A stretch of 64,000 nucleotides of DNA from the NCBI GenBank assembly GCA_002709075.1, contig PAPV01000004.1, positions 1 through 64,000 of the forward strand, in the 5' to 3' direction. Below, piece by piece: positions 56,130-64,000 of the stretch (positions within the stretch are counted from its first letter, which is position 1; every line of letters begins with the position of its first letter). A program made the translations under genes and the position numbers. This DNA comes from Rhodospirillaceae bacterium. GTDB lineage: Bacteria; Pseudomonadota; Alphaproteobacteria; MPNO01; UBA2964. A model generated the notes under the pieces. The model was not told the origin of the DNA. It saw only the letters and a list, made by a program, of their open reading frames with translations, and did no database searches.

Positions 56130-58013
56130 ATGGCTGAGGAAGTACTGAGTTTCGAGACTGAGGTTGGACGTATCTTACAAATAGTAGCAAACTCACTATA
56201 CAGCAATAAAGAAATTTTCTTACGTGAATTAATTTCAAATGCATCGGATGCATGTGACAAGCTCCGTTATGCTGCCATCACTAATCCCGAAATTGCTAGT
56301 GAAGATCAAAATTACCGAGTTACAATAACAGCAGAAAAAAATAATAATCTTTTGATTGTTGATGATAACGGCATTGGCATGGATCGTGCCGCTCTTATAA
56401 GCGATTTAGGCACAATCGCGCGGTCCGGAACAGGGAGTTTTATTGAACAACTCTCCGGAGATGATAAAAAAGACGTGGACTTGATTGGGCAATTTGGAGT
56501 TGGATTTTACTCTGTCTTTATGGTCGCCCGAAACGTTGAGGTTATTAGTCGGCAGGCGGGAGCGAAAGATGCTTGGGTCTGGAAATCTGAAGGGACCGGT
56601 AAATACAGTATATCAGAAGCAGAAAAAGAAACGCGTGGTACTACAATTAAACTTACTCTGAAAGAAAATGCAAAAGAATATCTTGATGATTTGCGTTTGC
56701 GCACAATTGTAACCACTTATTCTGATCATATTACTCTTCCGATAGAACTTGTAGGAGACAAAGGAACAGAGACCATTAACAAAGCATCAGCACTCTGGAC
56801 CCGACCGCAAAATGAAATTACAGATGAGCAGTATAGTTCTTTCTTCAAAAACATGGGTCAATCTTTAGGTGAACCATGGTTAACTCTTCATTGGCGCGCT
56901 GAAGGTATGATGGAATATACCGGATTGCTGTTTATTCCAAACGAGCAACCATTTGATTTATTCACAGCAGAACGTTCCCACCGTATCAAATTGTACGTAA
57001 AGCGAGTGTTCATAACTGACAACTGTGAAGAACTGGTTCCTCCTTGGCTTCGTTTCTTGCGCGGATTAATTGACTCTCAAGATTTACCATTAAACGTCAG
57101 CCGAGAGTTATTGCAGTCCAACCCGATGCTCCAAAAAATACGTAAGGCTCTGGTCTCACGTGTTCTTGGCGAACTGATCAAAAAAGCTGAAACCGACCAG
57201 GAAAACTATAATAATTTTTGGGTTAAATTTGGGGCAGTGCTTAAAGAAGGGATCTATGAGGATTATGAGAATCGTGATAAATTATTAAAATTAGCTCGTT
57301 TTCGATCTACCAAACAAAATAGTTACATCTCTTTGGCCGATTATATTACTGGCATGAAAGACGGGCAGGATACAATCTATTACATAACTGGTGACTCTGA
57401 AGAAACACTAGCTCGCAGTCCGCAACTGGAGGGTTTTCAATCACGAGATATTGAAGTGTTACTCCTTACCGATCCAGTAGATGAATTCTGGATTCCTACT
57501 ATTACCGATTGGGAAGGGAAGACCTTCAAATCGGCCACCAGATTAGGAGCTGATTTTTCATCAATAAAATCAGAAATTGAAAAAGATAAAGAATCAACAA
57601 GTACACATTCCGACACAGAAAATCTTCCCGAAGGAGTCGCAAGTCTTATCGCTATGATAAAGTTAGAATTAGGCGAAAAGGTAAAGGATGTGTGTCCCTC
57701 TAATCGGCTTACCGATAGTCCAGTTTGTCTCGTTGCGGATGAAGGGGATATTGATATCAATTTGGAACGTATTCTTCGTCAACACCGACAGATGGAGAAA
57801 CAAGTACCTCGTGTCCTCGAAATTAATCCAACGCATCCCCTAGTGGCTGCACTCGCCAACAATATTGGTGCTGAGGGGGCTGGAAATATAATAACAGAGG
57901 CAGCCTGGCTATTTTTGGATCAAGCTAGATTACTTGAGGGCGAGTCATTGCCAGATCCTGTAGCTTTTAGCAAGAGGCTAAGCGAATTAATGATGAAAAA
58001 CATATCGACTTAG
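56130..58013 (+). CDS. htpG: Hsp90-family chaperone HtpG
   Basis: ATP-dependent chaperone of 627 residues. N-domain nucleotide-binding motifs: LFLRELISNASDA-like IFLRELISNASDACDKLRY, DNGIGMDRAAL and GQFGVGFYSVFMV. The middle domain contains RLYVKRVFITDNCE-like KLYVKRVFITDNCEELVPPW, and the C-terminal dimer domain LEINPTHPLVAAL. Single gene, convergent with acnB after 23 nt. Confidence 0.96.
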   Translation: MAEEVLSFETEVGRILQIVANSLYSNKEIFLRELISNASDACDKLRYAAITNPEIASEDQNYRVTITAEKNNNLLIVDDNGIGMDRAALISDLGTIARSGTGSFIEQLSGDDKKDVDLIGQFGVGFYSVFMVARNVEVISRQAGAKDAWVWKSEGTGKYSISEAEKETRGTTIKLTLKENAKEYLDDLRLRTIVTTYSDHITLPIELVGDKGTETINKASALWTRPQNEITDEQYSSFFKNMGQSLGEPWLTLHWRAEGMMEYTGLLFIPNEQPFDLFTAERSHRIKLYVKRVFITDNCEELVPPWLRFLRGLIDSQDLPLNVSRELLQSNPMLQKIRKALVSRVLGELIKKAETDQENYNNFWVKFGAVLKEGIYEDYENRDKLLKLARFRSTKQNSYISLADYITGMKDGQDTIYYITGDSEETLARSPQLEGFQSRDIEVLLLTDPVDEFWIPTITDWEGKTFKSATRLGADFSSIKSEIEKDKESTSTHSDTENLPEGVASLIAMIKLELGEKVKDVCPSNRLTDSPVCLVADEGDIDINLERILRQHRQMEKQVPRVLEINPTHPLVAALANNIGAEGAGNIITEAAWLFLDQARLLEGESLPDPVAFSKRLSELMMKNIST

Positions 58014-58036
58014 ATTATAAATAATTTTACAACCAT

Positions 58037-60823
58037 TTAATTCAGAAATTGTTCGTTGCTACTTTCTGCAGGCGGCGAAAACTTTGTTAAGTCAATACCT
58101 TGCACGGCAGTTTTGTATTCTTCAATGCTAGGAATTCTTCCTAGAATAGTTGAGAGAACGACCACTGGGGTTGACGCCAATAAGGACTCACCTTTTCTTT
58201 CCTCGGAGTCCTCAACGACCCTCCCACTAAAAAGTCGCGTTGAAGTGGCTAATACAGTGTCACCTTTTTCCGCCTTTTCTTGATTACCCATGCAGAGATT
58301 ACATCCCGGACGTTCAAGATATAAAATGTTTTCATATTCTGAACGCGCAATATTTTTTGGAGCAGAATCGTCAAACTCAAACCCAGAGTATTTTTTTAAG
58401 ATACTCCAATCACCTTCTTCCTTTAATTCATCAATAATGTTGTAAGTTGGCACGGCTACAACCAAAGGAGCATTAAATTTTACACAACCAAATTCTTTTT
58501 CAAGGTTACGAAACATTTGGGCCATTATTTTTACATCACCTTTGTGAACCATGCAGGAACCAACAAAGCCGAGATCAACTTTCTTATCGGAACCATAAAA
58601 CGAAATTGGCCTAATTGTGTCATGAGTGTACCGCTTCGCTACATCTATGTTATCCACATCAGGATCGGCAATCATCGGCTCATTAATTTCATCAAGATCA
58701 ATAATTACTTCAGCAAAATATTTGGCGTTTTTATCAGGACATAATGCTGGTTTTTCACCAGATTTTATTGCGTATATGCGCTTTTCAGCGATGCTTATAA
58801 GATTTTTAAGCATCCCATTCTCATGCTCCATACCCTTTTCAATCATTATCTGAATACGGTTTTTTGCAATTTTTAAAGACTCAATCAGCGTTTCATCATT
58901 AGAAATACAAATTGATGCTTTAGCTTTCATCTCTGCAGTCCAATCCGTAAAGGTAAAAGCCTGATCAGCCAGCAAAGTGCCAATATGTACTTCTATAATC
59001 CTTCCTTGAAATACGTTATCCCCAAATTGCTTCAACATCTGCGCCTGTGTAGCATGTACGACATCCCTAAAATCCATATGAGGTGCCATAGAACCTGTAA
59101 ACGTTACTTTCACAGACTCTGGTATTGGCATAGTTGCCTCTCCTGTAGCAAGTGCAAGAGCAACAGTTCCGGAGTCTGCACCAAAGGCAACCCCTTTAGA
59201 CATCCGGGTATGAGAATCCCCGCCAATAATTATAGACCAGTCGTCCACTGTTATATCATTCAACACTTTATGAATAACATCAGTCATAGGGTGATATACA
59301 CCTTTGGGATCACGAGCTGTAACCAAACCAAAATTATGCATGAAATTCATTAGTTTTGGTGTATTTTCTTGTGCTTTAATATCCCAGACAGAAGCGGTAT
59401 GACATCCTGACTGGTAGGCACCATCTAGAGTTGGTGAAATAATTGTAGCAGCCATAGCCTCAAGTTCCTGAGCGGTCATTCCACCAGTTGTGTCCTGCGA
59501 ACCAACAATATTAACTCGTACTCTTACATCAGATCCAGCGTGCAAAATTTTATCTGAGTCCAATCCAACCGCATTTGCATTAAAAATTTTTTCAACAGCG
59601 GTTAGACCTTGACCTGCGACAGTAATCTCTTTTGAAGGAGCAAAAACCTGTTTAGTTTTGATATTCAGAGCTTCACAAGCAAAGCTTTGTAATTTTTTTC
59701 CAAAAACAACCGCATAAGAACCACCAGCTTTTATAAACTCTGCCTTTTGCGGAGTGAATGATGACGAAAGATCAACAAATTCCTTATCACAGGCCTCATC
59801 GTAAAGTTTTTTATCTTTTGTATTGATGGTTAAAACGGTACCAGTCTCAACAGAATATTTCTGCTCCAAAATTGGACTATCGTCATTATTTAGGATTGGT
59901 TTTCCATCAGGGCCTAATTTTTTTACCCAATTTTTAAGATCGATGCCAATTCCGCCAGTTACATCAACGGTAGTAGCAAAAATAGGCGAAATACCATTCG
60001 TACCAGCAACAATTGGCGCAATATTAACAAACGGCACATATGGACTTGCCGGTTTTCCCGTCCACAAAGCAACATTATTAACGCCTGACATTCGAGATGA
60101 GCCTACACCCATCGTACCCTTCTCCGCTACCAACATCACACGTTTGTCAGGATGTTTTCTTTGAAGTTCTACAATTTCCTTCTGAGCTTGTTGCGAAATC
60201 ATACATTGACCGTGCAATTCACGATCAGATCTCGAGTGTGCTTGATTCCCTGGGGATAAAAGATCTGTGGAGATATCCCCTTCAGCTGCAACATACGTAA
60301 CTATCTTAATCTCAGTTTCGATATCAGGGAGTTTTGTAAAAAATTCTGCCGCCGCATAACTTTCCAAAATACTTTTAGCAAACTCGTTTCCCTGTTCATA
60401 CGCTGATTTGAGACGACTTGTGTCAGCATCGTAAAGAAAGACTTGCATTTTCAAAACTTCAGCTGCCTCTTTTGCCAAATCCTGATTAATGCCTAGTGCT
60501 ATATCAATTAAAACCTTTACTGATGGTCCCCCCTTCATATGAGAAAGTAGTTCAAAAGCAAAAGACGGAGTTATTTCATCAATAACAACCTTCCCTAAAA
60601 TCACTTCTTCTAAAAACTTTGCTTTTTCAGTCGCCGCTGCCGTAGTTCCGGGTAAGGTATTGTATATTAAGAAATTCAATGAAGCTTTTCTATGCTCATT
60701 GTAAACATCTTTTATCTGATTAATTAGCTCTTTGGTGAGCGACCCATCATCGATTGGTTTAGGCTGTAGCCCTTGTTTCCTTCGAACTTCGATCTCTTTT
60801 ATATAATTGATATAAGAACTCAT
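58037..60823 (-). CDS. acnB: Aconitate hydratase B
   Basis: Citrate/isocitrate interconversion in the TCA cycle; 928 residues with the AcnB order of domains, HEAT-like and swivel parts first. HEAT-type N-terminus about 1-150, swivel at about 160-380 (EKGTMGVGSSRMSGVNNVALW in two parts), cluster residues in VGSCMVHKGDV and PGCNLCMGNQEK near the C-terminus, and SGRVVEDSEERKGE at the end. It is divergent from ccmA. In many alphaproteobacteria the aconitase beside ccmA is the unrelated-architecture AcnA, so this placing is notable. Confidence 0.95.
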   Translation of the reverse strand: MSSYINYIKEIEVRRKQGLQPKPIDDGSLTKELINQIKDVYNEHRKASLNFLIYNTLPGTTAAATEKAKFLEEVILGKVVIDEITPSFAFELLSHMKGGPSVKVLIDIALGINQDLAKEAAEVLKMQVFLYDADTSRLKSAYEQGNEFAKSILESYAAAEFFTKLPDIETEIKIVTYVAAEGDISTDLLSPGNQAHSRSDRELHGQCMISQQAQKEIVELQRKHPDKRVMLVAEKGTMGVGSSRMSGVNNVALWTGKPASPYVPFVNIAPIVAGTNGISPIFATTVDVTGGIGIDLKNWVKKLGPDGKPILNNDDSPILEQKYSVETGTVLTINTKDKKLYDEACDKEFVDLSSSFTPQKAEFIKAGGSYAVVFGKKLQSFACEALNIKTKQVFAPSKEITVAGQGLTAVEKIFNANAVGLDSDKILHAGSDVRVRVNIVGSQDTTGGMTAQELEAMAATIISPTLDGAYQSGCHTASVWDIKAQENTPKLMNFMHNFGLVTARDPKGVYHPMTDVIHKVLNDITVDDWSIIIGGDSHTRMSKGVAFGADSGTVALALATGEATMPIPESVKVTFTGSMAPHMDFRDVVHATQAQMLKQFGDNVFQGRIIEVHIGTLLADQAFTFTDWTAEMKAKASICISNDETLIESLKIAKNRIQIMIEKGMEHENGMLKNLISIAEKRIYAIKSGEKPALCPDKNAKYFAEVIIDLDEINEPMIADPDVDNIDVAKRYTHDTIRPISFYGSDKKVDLGFVGSCMVHKGDVKIMAQMFRNLEKEFGCVKFNAPLVVAVPTYNIIDELKEEGDWSILKKYSGFEFDDSAPKNIARSEYENILYLERPGCNLCMGNQEKAEKGDTVLATSTRLFSGRVVEDSEERKGESLLASTPVVVLSTILGRIPSIEEYKTAVQGIDLTKFSPPAESSNEQFLN

Positions 60824-61084
60824 GATATTCGGTATAAAAAGTTAAATAAAAAATTTGTTTAGCAGAGCATATCCACCCTATTTTCACTATTTCTGCCACA
60901 AAAAATGAACAAACCACAATTTTTTTCTGCGTAACAACCTTCTGCATGCGAAAACATATAATAAAAATTTTGTAAATCAATGGACTGTTTCATCTCTTTT
61001 CCTAAGCTAAAGTGTTTTACCTTAAAAAATTTTTTACGGAGATGGAGCTCGCCCGACCCGAAACGCTCTGTTATTATAATTTCC

Positions 61085-61723
61085 ATGGAGTTTAATGGGA
61101 AAAACATTTTATGTAAGCGAGGCGAAAAGGAAGTTTTTTCTGGACTATCCATCAAGCTTGTTCCTGGTGAAATAATAGAACTTCATGGACCAAATGGAAT
61201 TGGAAAAACAAGTCTTCTGAGATTAATTTCCGGTATTTCAAAACCCACTCATGGAACATTTTATTGGTCAGACGGAACTGTTTCAGAATACCCAGAAAGA
61301 CATTTTTCTCGAATAACTTTAATTGGAAGTGCAGATGCATTAAAGCCAATGTTGACCGTAGAAGAAAATCTCTATGATTGGACTTGGCTCAACCGGCCCA
61401 GGCCGGAGAGAAGCACTATCATTTCTGCATTAAGAGTTTTTGGAATAGATGCCTTAGCTGATACCCCGGTAAGATTTTTATCTGCTGGGCAAAAGCGGCG
61501 GCTTACCCTTTCAAGGTTGCTCACTGTGGAGACTAATCTCTGGTTGCTTGACGAACCAACCATTGCACTAGATTCTGAAGCTGTGTCTCTGCTAAAAAAA
61601 TTATTAGTAAAACACTGCGAATCCGGCGGTATGGCCGTAATAGCAACAAATAATGACATGCAAATTCAAAATACACGGAAAGTAAATTTGCTATCTTACG
61701 CTAGGAGCAGGCAACATGAATAA
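61085..61723 (+). CDS. ccmA: Haem exporter/cytochrome c maturation ATPase CcmA
   Basis: ATPase of the CcmAB(CD) ABC complex that frees holo-CcmE; 212 residues. Walker A GPNGIGKTSLL (about 35-45), signature LSAGQKRRLTLSRL and Walker B LWLLDEPTIALD. The start at 61085 (MEFNGKNILCKRG) fits the family; an ATG 35 codons earlier would add an unsupported leader. It overlaps ccmB by 8 nt. Confidence 0.94.
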   Translation: MEFNGKNILCKRGEKEVFSGLSIKLVPGEIIELHGPNGIGKTSLLRLISGISKPTHGTFYWSDGTVSEYPERHFSRITLIGSADALKPMLTVEENLYDWTWLNRPRPERSTIISALRVFGIDALADTPVRFLSAGQKRRLTLSRLLTVETNLWLLDEPTIALDSEAVSLLKKLLVKHCESGGMAVIATNNDMQIQNTRKVNLLSYARSRQHE

Positions 61724-62381
61724 GTTGTCCTGGTTTATATGGCACGAATTAAAAATTAGCCTTAGAAACGCTGGAGATACCGCTGTAATTGTAATGTTTT
61801 TTTTACTTATAGCACTGTTATTTCCAATGGGGATAGGCTCGTCTGCTGCTCTACTGACTCGTATTGCACCAGGAGTAATATGGGTCGCAGCCATTCTCAC
61901 TGCTATGTTATCACTCGATTCAATATTCGCCTCGGATTTTGAGGATGGTAGCCTAGAACAAATCGTTATCTCCCCAACCCCACTTATTTTGATCGTAACA
62001 GCAAAATTTACCGCACACTGGTTAATCACAGGCTTACCCTTAATATTTGCTGTTCCAATCATTGGCCTGATATATGATATACCAATTAAGGTGTTTTCAC
62101 TACTATTAATCAGCATGGGTATTGGAACTCCCATTCTGAGCTTAATCGGCGGTCTGGGAGCAGCGTTAGTACTCGGTGCGAGGCGTGGCGGAGTGTTATT
62201 AGCTCTAATTGTATTACCTCTGTTAGTTCCAGTGCTAATTTTTGGAACTGCAGCTGCGGACGCTGTGTTTTTAGGTTTCTCTCCAAAACCTCCGCTCTTA
62301 CTGCTCTCCGCGATGCTTCTTGCCGCTCTGGCAATTGCGCCTTCCATCACAACACTAGCAATACGAAGGGCACTAGAATAA
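61716..62381 (+). CDS. ccmB: Cytochrome c maturation membrane subunit CcmB
   Basis: Integral membrane partner of CcmA, 221 residues with about six membrane segments. LSWFIWHELKISLRNAGD at the start, FASDFEDGSLEQIVISP and LALIVLPLLVPVLIFG are typical. A long open antisense frame here is a by-product of composition. Confidence 0.94.
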   Translation: MNKLSWFIWHELKISLRNAGDTAVIVMFFLLIALLFPMGIGSSAALLTRIAPGVIWVAAILTAMLSLDSIFASDFEDGSLEQIVISPTPLILIVTAKFTAHWLITGLPLIFAVPIIGLIYDIPIKVFSLLLISMGIGTPILSLIGGLGAALVLGARRGGVLLALIVLPLLVPVLIFGTAAADAVFLGFSPKPPLLLLSAMLLAALAIAPSITTLAIRRALE

Positions 62382-62494
62382 TACTAGCATTCTTGTAATT
62401 ATTGCTGAGAAAATAAATTATTTTTTAGACCTATTGAGAGAATTCCCAAAATTAGAATAGTCGTCGAGGGATTTAGAAATCGAGATCAGAGACC

Positions 62495-63223
62495 ATGTTC
62501 AATTTTCTTGCTAATCCTGCCCGGTTCAACCAAGTTACCGACCGGCTTATGCCTGCAACTGCTGGGCTGGCCGGCTTGTTTTTATCAATTGGAATAATAT
62601 CTGCACTTATTATTTCTCCACCAGATTATCAACAAGGTGATACTGTTCGTATAATGTATGTCCACGTCCCTAGTGCTTGGATGGCATTATTTATATATTC
62701 TTTTATAGCGATAACCAGTGCCATTGGTCTTATTTGGAGACATCCTTTCGCACACTTATCTGCTCAGGCTGCCGCCCCTATCGGCATAACATTCACAATA
62801 CTATGCCTTACAACTGGATCACTTTGGGGTAAGCCGATGTGGGGTGCTTGGTGGGTATGGGATGCACGCCTTACATCTGTTCTTTTTTTATTTTTCCTCT
62901 ATTTAGGTTTTATGGCATTAAACAAAGCATTCGACGATCCTTCTCGGGGAGAAAAATCAGCCGCAATTTTGGCATTAGTCGGATTTATTAATGTACCGGT
63001 TATTAAGTTTTCTGTTGATTGGTGGAATACTCTCCACCAACCAGCTAGCTTGCTCCGAGCCGACGGGCCAGCGATACATTCATCAATGCTTACTCCACTT
63101 TTTCTGATGGCACTTGGTTTTATATTTGTTGCAGTCTGTGTGTTGGTTACACGAATAAAAGTTTTGTTACTTAAACGCCGTATTCGTTTAATGAGGATAA
63201 ATGGAGGAAAACTGAGGTCGTGA
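62495..63223 (+). CDS. ccmC: Haem-handling protein CcmC
   Basis: Loads haem onto CcmE at the periplasmic face; 242 residues with about six membrane segments. The tryptophan-rich WWD motif is GKPMWGAWWVWDARLTSVL (about 110-128), and YVHVPSAWMA and SVDWWNTLHQPAS hold the flanking haem-ligand histidines. It lies 113 nt after ccmB and overlaps ccmD by 4 nt (GTGA). Confidence 0.95.
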   Translation: MFNFLANPARFNQVTDRLMPATAGLAGLFLSIGIISALIISPPDYQQGDTVRIMYVHVPSAWMALFIYSFIAITSAIGLIWRHPFAHLSAQAAAPIGITFTILCLTTGSLWGKPMWGAWWVWDARLTSVLFLFFLYLGFMALNKAFDDPSRGEKSAAILALVGFINVPVIKFSVDWWNTLHQPASLLRADGPAIHSSMLTPLFLMALGFIFVAVCVLVTRIKVLLLKRRIRLMRINGGKLRS

Positions 63224-63414
63224 TAGAAGTGGTTGTGGAATTCATAATTATGGGAGGACATGCTTACTACATTTGGCCTGCATATATTATAGCAACTGTT
63301 GGAATTTTGGGTCTTTGGTTTTTTAGTATTAGGGAATTAAAGTATCAAAAACAGATTCTAGCCAACCTGAAAGAGGATATTTCCCAAAAAACACAACAGA
63401 GAAAATGCAATTAA
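63220..63414 (+). CDS. ccmD: Cytochrome c maturation small membrane protein CcmD
   Basis: 64 residues with one membrane segment (WPAYIIATVGILGLWFFSI), preceded by the family pattern MGGHAYYIWPAY. It helps release holo-CcmE. The GTG start at 63220 overlaps the ccmC stop; an ATG at 63250 would give a shorter but still complete core. Confidence 0.85.
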   Translation: MIEVVVEFIIMGGHAYYIWPAYIIATVGILGLWFFSIRELKYQKQILANLKEDISQKTQQRKCN

Positions 63415-63857
63415 CAGGCAAGCAGCAAAGGCTCACTATAGTACTTCTTGGCCTTATTTTATGTTCTATCGCAACTGCAATGATATTAGCAGCCTTAAAG
63501 GACAGCGTTGTGTATTTCTACAGTCCAACCAATCTTCTTGAAAAACAGACCATTCCCGAAAGAAGGGTCCGCGTAGGCGGATTAGTTAAAAAAAATGAAC
63601 AAATCTATACAAAAACTGGAGTCGTAAACCTGTTTATTGTAACAGATAAGAAAAACGACATTACCGTAAGGTTCACCGGAATTCTTCCTGATTTATTCCG
63701 TGAAGGCCAAGGAGTGGTTGCGGAGGGCAAAATCGGACCAAATGGTGTTTTCTTTGCTGATGAAGTTTTAGCCAAACATGATGAAAATTATATGCCACCT
63801 GAGGTAGCAGAGACACTGCGTCGCTCGAGCAAATCAAAAACTGGAGAACCGCGATGA
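63405..63857 (+). CDS. ccmE: Haem chaperone CcmE
   Basis: Periplasmic haem carrier, 150 residues, anchored by an N-terminal membrane helix (about 10-30). RVRVGGLVKKNE and VRFTGILPDLFREGQGVVAEG form the beta-barrel; the covalent haem histidine is in LAKHDENYMPPEV (about 124-136). It overlaps ccmD by 10 nt and ccmF by 4 nt. Confidence 0.95.
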   Translation: MQLTGKQQRLTIVLLGLILCSIATAMILAALKDSVVYFYSPTNLLEKQTIPERRVRVGGLVKKNEQIYTKTGVVNLFIVTDKKNDITVRFTGILPDLFREGQGVVAEGKIGPNGVFFADEVLAKHDENYMPPEVAETLRRSSKSKTGEPR

Positions 63858-64000
63858 TTGCGGAAACCGGACAGTTCACATTAGTTCTGGCGCTGATAGT
63901 TGCAATCGTGCAAGGAACTTTACCTCTTGCAGGGTCAGTGAAAAATAATATTCGACTCATGGCTCTTGGGAGTACATCAGCCACTTCGCTTTTCCTTTGC
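63854..64000 (+). CDS. ccmF: Cytochrome c haem lyase subunit CcmF, N-terminal part (runs off window)
   Basis: Start of the haem lyase membrane protein. The opening MIAETGQFTLVLALIVAIVQ and the next residues (GTLPLAG, LGSTSATSLF) match CcmF. The ATG overlaps the ccmE stop (ATGA). Only about 49 codons are visible. Confidence 0.88.
   Translation, partial: MIAETGQFTLVLALIVAIVQGTLPLAGSVKNNIRLMALGSTSATSLFLC

Noticed and set aside
61691-62350. Long open frame antisense to ccmB (219 codons)
   Set aside because: Composition is Ala/Pro/Ser/Asn-rich as expected for a shadow of a membrane gene; ccmB on the plus strand has clear family motifs.
1-64000. CRISPR arrays, prophage or insertion sequences
   Set aside because: No regularly spaced repeats, transposase, integrase or phage structural genes were seen on either strand.

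Overview
The window looks like a chromosomal segment of an AT-rich alphaproteobacterium. The evidence is gene order: ffh-rpsP-rimM-trmD-rplS-leuC, dapF-mtaB-ftsY, helicase-S4 protein-fdxA-carD, and ccmABCDEF beside an aconitase gene are all alphaproteobacterial neighbourhoods. The many acyl-CoA, aromatic-acid, amidase and tricarboxylate-binding genes fit a heterotroph, perhaps a marine Rhodospirillales-like lineage; that last step is inference. No phage, transposase, CRISPR array or rRNA operon was seen.

Layout. 1-5 kb: translation and SRP operon on the minus strand (leuC partial, rplS, trmD, rimM, rpsP, ffh), with ffh apparently starting at ATT; then a gene for a PPP-type phosphatase fold that has lost its catalytic motifs. 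5-10 kb: photolyase, then dapF-mtaB-ftsY joined by ATGA overlaps. 10-14.4 kb: a lone molybdenum-hydroxylase large subunit facing a flavoprotein/2Fe-2S pair related to fumarate reductase. 14.5-18.8 kb: tkt-gap-pgk. 19-26.4 kb: a tight acyl-CoA operon (PaaK-like ligase, lipoate-ligase-like protein, enoyl-CoA hydratase, SCPx-type thiolase, HMG-CoA-synthase-like protein without the usual cysteine, DUF35 protein), followed by a 3-hydroxyacyl-CoA dehydrogenase. 26.4-29.5 kb: ring-cleavage genes (DOPA-dioxygenase-like, fumarylpyruvate-hydrolase-like, gentisate 1,2-dioxygenase-like) around a broken MarR regulator. 29.6-33.2 kb: three polysaccharide-type genes. 33.2-34.7 kb: no intact gene, but remnants of at least one decayed gene. 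34.7-45.4 kb: accessory metabolism (amidase, radical SAM protein, sulfurtransferase, two related MFS transporters, MetE-like protein, PEP mutase-family lyase, GAF protein, YhhQ). 45.5-47.1 kb: two tRNA-Arg genes either side of a solute-binding protein. 47.5-56 kb: fhs, pagL-like, proline iminopeptidase, carD, fdxA, terB-like, S4 protein and helicase. 56-64 kb: htpG, acnB and ccmABCDEF, the last cut by the window end.

The best candidates for something not well described are the 19-26 kb acyl-CoA operon (a thiolase, a cysteine-less HMGCS-like protein and a DUF35 protein together with a lipoate-ligase fold), the intact but catalytically dead phosphatase fold after ffh, and the two-component flavoprotein/2Fe-2S module whose iron-sulfur subunit is only half of an SdhB. 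Functions for all three are inferred from sequence alone.
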